From positions 8,063,157 to 8,127,156 of the forward strand of contig JAINUG010000014.1 in NCBI GenBank assembly GCA_029706075.1: a DNA stretch of 64,000 bases. The letters run 5' to 3'. Both the position numbers and the translations under genes were made by a program. Below the pieces are notes generated by a model that had not been told where the DNA came from, did not search any database, and saw only the letters and a program-made list of their open reading frames with translations. The first letter of the stretch is position 1; every line of letters begins with the position of its first letter. Below, one piece after another: positions 62,163 through 64,000 of the stretch. The stretch is from Aldrovandia affinis. Taxonomy: Eukaryota > Chordata > Actinopteri > Notacanthiformes > Halosauridae.

Positions 62163-63683
62163 CCATAGCCCCTCCTCTCCCCTGGGGGGCCCCCCCTGTC
62201 TGTCCCCCCATATTCCCCGCCCCCTCCTGCAGTGGCTCCCCAGGGGTGTCTGATCCTGAAAGAGCAGAACCGTCTCCTCACACAGGTACCGATCGCTGTC
62301 GGCATCACTACCACTGTCTGGACAATTAAAGCCTCTGGCTTTGACTACAAATACAGAGAAACCGTTAACATTAATTTAGAGGCATGTAGCAGACGCCATT
62401 ACCCAGAGCGACTTACACGGTTAACATTTCTTTACATACAATCCATTTATACAGCTGGATATTTTTATATACTTTTTTCTCAGTTTTTCTCCCAATTTAC
62501 AGCTGGATATTTTTATATCCTTTTTCTCAGTTTTTCCAATTAACTCGCCACCCGCCCCCACAGGATAAGCTAATAACTCGAGGCAATGTTCATCTCCTCT
62601 GAGACGGAACTCGCCAAACCCTGTTTACAAGGTCGTCGTACCGCTCCACGGTATGCTCGTGCCGGCTCTCCCTCCCCACTCCCCCTTGATAAGCAGCTCA
62701 CACTCGTAAAGGACCAGCCAATACAGGTGTGTTAGACCGCTACGCTATCAGAGGCCCCTGAACAGCTGGATATTTTAAAGAAGCAATTCAGGTTAAATAC
62801 ATTGCCATTCAGACTGAACCCAATTTCCTCTTTCACAATTTATGATGAAACCCCAAATACCTGAGAACGACATGGATTTAATAATAATATAATTAAATAA
62901 CAAGTCTCCTGATGTGTACTTACCGGATAGGCATGTGCTGTGGGGTGATGAGTCCTGTCCCGTGTCGTGACCATCCCATCAATCAGCCTGAAACTCTCTC
63001 TGTTCCTTTATTGTTATTTACATTTTTTACTTATTTTATTTATTATCTCTGATATATATTTTAATCTGTGTGGTTCTGTGTGGCTCAGTAGGTAGAGCAT
63101 GGTTCTGTGTGGCTTAGTAAGTAGAGCATGGTGCTGACAATGCTTAGGTTGTGGGTTCGATTCCCATTGGGACCACATATACTGAAAAATGTATGCATTC
63201 ACTACTGTAAGTCGCTTTGGATAAAAGCGTCTGCTAAGTGGCATACATTATTTATCTCTCTTTTTTCTAATTGTGCCTTTTAACCGTGCAGCCTGTACGT
63301 TCTTAGTTTTTTATCTTATTGTTCACCGTTTTTAAAATGTGCTTTGCGCAGCTGCAAGATAAGCGCTGGATAAAACACAGTTATTATTATTATTCATAGT
63401 TTTCATCATTTTTCTTTCATCATCGTCCACTCTACTTCTTGCCGTTTCACCTGATTCCATTGCTTCTTGTTCCTTTTTCTTCCTGCCTTCTGTCCTCTCG
63501 GCTGTCCGCTGCTCTCCATTTCTCTACGTCCCTCTTTACTCTCCACGATTTCTCTCTCTCTCTTTTAAGGAGGTGACGGAAAAGAGTGAGCGGATCACTC
63601 AGCTCCAGCAGGAGAAGTCGGCGTTGATCAAGCAGCTGTTTCAGACACACGCTCACAGCGCTGGGGACTCCACCTTCATCTGA
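39688..63683 (+). CDS. sapcd2: Suppressor APC domain-containing protein 2, whole coding span (6 exons)
   Basis: Orthologue of human SAPCD2 (C9orf140, p42.3), a mitosis-linked cortical protein that affects spindle orientation by competing for the polarity adaptor LGN. The six exons (39688-40414, 56306-56439, 60317-60463, 61183-61284, 62169-62285, 63570-63683) join in consistent phase to 1341 nt, 446 residues; human is 394. Residues about 12-90 form the SAPC domain with an EF-hand-like segment ([15 protein letters not shown]). The middle is Ser/Arg/Pro-rich and poorly conserved. The C-terminal half has two coiled-coil blocks ([35 protein letters not shown]) and ends DSTFI, the same last residues as the human protein. 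Intron 1 is 15.9 kb because of a macrosatellite; intron 2 is 3.9 kb. Divergent from dhx37. Confidence 0.97.
40445..40650 (+). repeat. SINE type B beside sapcd2 exon 1
   Basis: AGTGTAGTGTAAATGTTAAG, GGTTCAATTCCCAGGTAGGG, GAGCAAGGTAGGCTACCTTC, and tail ATCGCTCTGGATAAGCATAG. It begins about 30 bp after the exon 1 donor. The open frame that runs from exon 1 into it is an artefact. Confidence 0.85.
40964..41048 (+). repeat. (CA)n microsatellite
   Basis: About 42 uninterrupted CA dinucleotides in sapcd2 intron 1. Confidence 0.98.
41049..42390. other. sapcd2 intron 1, no gene seen
   Basis: Mixed AT-rich sequence without recognisable element or coding region. Confidence 0.5.
42391..42550 (+). repeat. 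SINE type A
   Basis: Head ATGTGGCTCAGTAAGTAGGT, B box GTTCGATTCCC, GGCACCACATATACTGAAAA, tail GTTGCTTTGGAGAAAAGTGT with CTGCTAAATGGC and a TA run. Confidence 0.85.
42742..43286. other. Unclassified sequence with long overlapping open frames
   Basis: A 164-codon frame on the minus strand (42742-43236) and a 159-codon frame on the plus strand (42869-43348) overlap here, just before the first minisatellite block. Neither has a domain I recognise (minus: [20 protein letters not shown]; plus: [20 protein letters not shown]). It is more likely an unclassified dispersed repeat than a gene. Confidence 0.35.
43287..44023 (+). repeat. 31-bp minisatellite block 1 (degenerate)
   Basis: About 24 copies of a 31-bp unit (GAGATCAGAGAGACAGTGTG then GGAGACCGTCT), with internal deletions and a rearranged stretch near 43760-43800. 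It is shorter and more irregular than the other two blocks. Confidence 0.97.
44837..45064 (+). other. 75-codon open frame in macrosatellite copy 1
   Basis: Reads [20 protein letters not shown], a hydrophobic run [14 protein letters not shown], and then a polar tail. A donor-like CAG|GTGAAT follows the Gln of TGFQ. It looks like a signal-peptide exon, but no partner exon or family is visible. Repeated at 48948-49175 and 53061-53288. Confidence 0.25.
45354..46826 (-). mobile_element. hAT-like element, copy 1, with BED zinc-finger relic
   Basis: Flanked by 8-bp near-identical duplications CTGATACC (45346-45353) and CTGATATC (46827-46834). On the minus strand it starts TAGGGCTGTACCGAATGCTT, close to the hAT terminus CAGGGSTG. 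A frame at 46006-46220 encodes [20 protein letters not shown] and [20 protein letters not shown], a BED zinc finger as in hAT transposases. The catalytic part is missing, so it is non-autonomous. Confidence 0.78.
46267..46621 (+). mobile_element. Retroposon nested in hAT copy 1
   Basis: A widespread teleost repeat (CCATCCATCCATCCATTGTC, GGGTGCTGGAGCCTATCCCA, TGGACTGTGGGAGGAAACCG, CACTGCACCACCGTGCCGCC). It is flanked by a perfect 12-bp duplication CGGAGACAACCT at 46255-46266 and 46622-46633, the mark of LINE-type target-primed insertion. Confidence 0.88.
47012..48133 (+). repeat. 31-bp minisatellite block 2
   Basis: About 36 copies of the 31-bp unit, with variant endings GACCGTCT, GACCATCT, GACTGCCT and GACCGCCT. 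The order of variants is the same as in block 3. Confidence 0.97.
48948..49175 (+). other. 75-codon open frame in macrosatellite copy 2
   Basis: Same predicted 75-residue sequence as at 44837. Identity between copies is expected from recent duplication and is not evidence of selection. Confidence 0.25.
49466..50940 (-). mobile_element. hAT-like element, copy 2
   Basis: Same element within macrosatellite copy 2. The zinc-finger frame is interrupted by a one-base loss in the T run near 50246. Confidence 0.76.
50379..50735 (+). mobile_element. Retroposon nested in hAT copy 2
   Basis: Same insertion as at 46267 with the same CGGAGACAACCT flanks. It was therefore present before the macrosatellite was duplicated. 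Confidence 0.87.
51125..52247 (+). repeat. 31-bp minisatellite block 3
   Basis: About 36 copies, matching block 2 nearly unit for unit. Confidence 0.97.
53061..53288 (+). other. 75-codon open frame in macrosatellite copy 3
   Basis: Third identical copy of the frame at 44837. Confidence 0.25.
53579..55060 (-). mobile_element. hAT-like element, copy 3
   Basis: Same element within macrosatellite copy 3. The zinc-finger frame is open as in copy 1. Confidence 0.76.
54491..54855 (+). mobile_element. Retroposon nested in hAT copy 3
   Basis: Same insertion with the same flanking duplication, third copy. Confidence 0.87.
55246..55923. other. sapcd2 intron 1 downstream of the macrosatellite
   Basis: Single-copy-looking sequence with a G-rich patch near 55625-55655. 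No coding region recognised. Confidence 0.5.
55924..56017 (+). repeat. (GT)n microsatellite
   Basis: Long GT run with a few interruptions (GTCTGTATGTAT). Confidence 0.97.
56155..56247 (+). repeat. (GT)n microsatellite upstream of sapcd2 exon 2
   Basis: Interrupted GT run ending about 60 bp before the exon 2 acceptor, followed by a CT tract that forms the polypyrimidine tract. Confidence 0.96.
56306..56439 (+). CDS. sapcd2: sapcd2 exon 2
   Basis: After acceptor GTCACAG it reads [20 protein letters not shown] and then [16 protein letters not shown], matching the RRRHTI..GVDYG motif region of SAPCD2. The donor is GACG|GTAAAC. Length 134 nt, ends in phase 0. Confidence 0.94.
57099..57257 (+). 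CDS. Candidate alternative first exon in sapcd2 intron 2
   Basis: An in-frame TAA at 57054 is followed by ATG at 57099 (G at +4), then 53 codons ending FFLW and a strong donor GTGG|GTGAGT in phase 0. Phase 0 is exactly what sapcd2 exon 3 accepts. The first half is Pro/Gly/Arg-rich; the second half ([20 protein letters not shown], then [11 protein letters not shown]) is amphipathic to hydrophobic. It sits in a local GC-rich stretch after a CT-rich tract. It could be an alternative start of sapcd2, a first exon of an unknown gene, or chance. I recognise no family. Confidence 0.3.
57262..57376 (+). repeat. (GA)n-rich microsatellite
   Basis: Imperfect GAGA tract immediately after the candidate donor at 57258. 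Confidence 0.93.
58054..58288 (+). repeat. (CA)n compound microsatellite
   Basis: About 235 bp of CA repeat with GA, CG and AA interruptions in sapcd2 intron 2. Open frames through it on both strands are meaningless. Confidence 0.97.
58300..59184. other. sapcd2 intron 2, no gene seen
   Basis: Unremarkable intron sequence apart from a (GT)n run at 58952-58986. Confidence 0.55.
59185..59395 (-). repeat. SINE type C fragment
   Basis: Minus-strand tail and body: TTTTTCTCCAAATTTAGTGG, CAATTATATCTTCTATTTAT, CCTTCCCACACAAACTCGCC and GGGCAGCGAATTCCGCCTCC. Confidence 0.78.
59696..59870 (-). repeat. LINE/SINE shared tail fragment
   Basis: TACATTTTAAGCATTTAGCA, GACACTCTTATCCAGAGCGA, CTTACAAGATGTGCATTTAT and GGCAGCTGCACACCATACCT, the same block as at 10020-10215. 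Confidence 0.75.
59960..60265 (-). pseudogene. LINE ORF2 C-terminal fragment
   Basis: The minus strand encodes [20 protein letters not shown] and [20 protein letters not shown], with an out-of-frame end matching [13 protein letters not shown]. It stops about 50 bp before sapcd2 exon 3. Confidence 0.75.
60317..60463 (+). CDS. sapcd2: sapcd2 exon 3 (coiled coil)
   Basis: Reads [20 protein letters not shown] and [18 protein letters not shown], the most conserved coiled coil of the family. The acceptor is TTGCAG and the donor ATG|GTGAGA. Length 147 nt, phase 0 at both ends. Confidence 0.97.
61183..61284 (+). CDS. sapcd2: sapcd2 exon 4
   Basis: Reads [20 protein letters not shown] and [14 protein letters not shown], matching the LLPKVQEVARCLGELL segment in human. 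The acceptor is CTCTCAG and the donor CACA|GTAAGT. Length 102 nt, phase 0. Confidence 0.95.
61860..62065 (-). repeat. LINE 3' end fragment
   Basis: Tail GAGGCATTTAGCAGGCGCTC, TTATCCAGAGC, joined to a minus-strand frame [20 protein letters not shown]. In sapcd2 intron 4. Confidence 0.75.
62123..62160 (+). repeat. (CT)n microsatellite forming the sapcd2 exon 5 polypyrimidine tract
   Basis: Pure CT run ending about 10 bp before the exon 5 acceptor CCCATAG. Confidence 0.95.
62169..62285 (+). CDS. sapcd2: sapcd2 exon 5
   Basis: A Pro-rich start ([20 protein letters not shown]) is followed by [12 protein letters not shown], the beginning of the last coiled coil. The acceptor CCCATAG comes after a CT microsatellite that serves as the polypyrimidine tract. 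The donor is CACAG|GTACCG. Length 117 nt, phase 0. Confidence 0.95.
62378..62465 (-). repeat. SINE type B 3' part
   Basis: GAGGCATGTAGCAGACGCCA, TTACCCAGAGCGACTTACAC, ACATACAATCCATTTATACA. A further type B piece lies near 62762-62805. Confidence 0.7.
62468..62757 (-). repeat. SINE type C
   Basis: Minus-strand copy from TTTTTCTCCCAATTTACAGC to head GTTAGACCGCTACGCTATCA with GAGGCCCC. The 5' part of the copy is locally duplicated. In sapcd2 intron 5. Confidence 0.78.
63066..63247 (+). repeat. SINE type A with duplicated A-box region
   Basis: The A-box segment (GGTTCTGTGTGGCTCAGTAG plus GTAGAGCAT) is present twice. A B box (GGTTCGATTCCC) and the tail GTCGCTTTGGATAAAAGCGT with CTGCTAAGTGG follow. 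In sapcd2 intron 5. Confidence 0.9.
63570..63683 (+). CDS. sapcd2: sapcd2 exon 6 (terminal, stop codon)
   Basis: Reads [20 protein letters not shown] then [17 protein letters not shown] and TGA at 63681-63683. The [12 protein letters not shown] and DSTFI blocks are almost identical to human SAPCD2. The acceptor is TTTTAAG after a CT tract. Confidence 0.97.
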   Translation, partial: EVTEKSERITQLQQEKSALIKQLFQTHAHSAGDSTFI

Positions 63684-63912
63684 CTCCACCCACGAGGACA
63701 GCATCCTGGACTCCACCTACATCCGACTCCACCCACAGAGGGAATACCCCTAGACTCATTAAAACTCTGTTTTATTAGAAAGGTATTGGTCGTGTATATA
63801 AAACGATAGTTAAAACGACCGAGGATGCATTGTCCATTCTACAATACAAATCGAACTGTTGGAATGAAATGTTTTCATCCGTGTCCGCATGTCTGTCTGT
63901 CACGTGCAGCGT

Positions 63913-63918
63913 AATAAA
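63913..63918 (+). terminator. sapcd2: Poly(A) signal AATAAA of sapcd2
   Basis: A canonical AATAAA 230 nt after the sapcd2 stop codon, with a GT-rich stretch (ATGGTGTCTCG) about 35 nt beyond that could serve as the downstream element. This predicts a short 3' UTR of about 250 nt. Confidence 0.75.
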
Positions 63919-64000
63919 CTTAGTGACCGACTGAAGACACCATCCAAATAGAATGGTGTCTCGTTAGTTTATACCACATCACATTTTAAGCATGAGCCTA

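Overview
The window is nuclear DNA from a teleost fish. It carries spliced vertebrate genes with GT/AG introns and is dense in fish-type repeats: tRNA-derived SINEs, Tc1-like and hAT transposons, LINE 3' fragments and long CA/GT microsatellites. I cannot name the species from the sequence alone. Two protein-coding genes are clear and divergently arranged. No other gene can be called with confidence.

Minus strand, 35363 down to 13824: dhx37, the DEAH-box RNA helicase of ribosome biogenesis. I resolve 26 coding exons whose splice phases all agree, except that exon 9 (29333-29433) lacks one base and frameshifts. Most of exon 23 lies in a 100-N assembly gap (17974-18073). Helicase motifs I, Ia, II (DEAH), III (SAT), V and VI, the acidic N-terminal region and the conserved C-terminus are all readable. 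The expected product is about 1150 residues.

Plus strand, 39688 to 63683: sapcd2 (suppressor APC domain containing 2, a mitotic and cell-polarity protein), six coding exons, 446 residues, with a poly(A) signal at 63913. Its first intron is about 15.9 kb, and most of that is a three-copy tandem array of a ~4.1 kb unit (about 43.3-55.2 kb). Each unit is a block of 31-bp minisatellite repeats followed by a ~3.0 kb spacer. The spacer contains a dispersed repeat split by a hAT-type element, which is itself split by a retroposon. The upstream region of sapcd2 has two CCAAT boxes 31 bp apart and a TTTGAA (CHR-like) element, the layout of G2/M-regulated promoters.

Rest of the window. 1-13.7 kb is mostly repeats: simple repeats, an 11-bp minisatellite, a Tc1 relic holding a second, smaller Tc1-type element, a degenerate satellite-like cluster at 7.05-9.57 kb, and two tRNA-Ala(TGC) genes on opposite strands that share their 3' flank. 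13.8-36 kb is dhx37 with SINEs, LINE fragments, a decayed Tc1-like element and a hairpin repeat in its introns. 36.5-39.2 kb is intergenic with a LINE fragment and SINEs. 56-64 kb is the 3' half of sapcd2 with microsatellites and SINE/LINE tails.

The best leads for something new are the 4.1 kb macrosatellite inside sapcd2, a possible alternative first exon of sapcd2 at 57099-57257, the tandemly multiplied A-box regions in three separate SINE copies, and the shared 3' ends of LINE and SINE copies. No wholly new gene system could be demonstrated.
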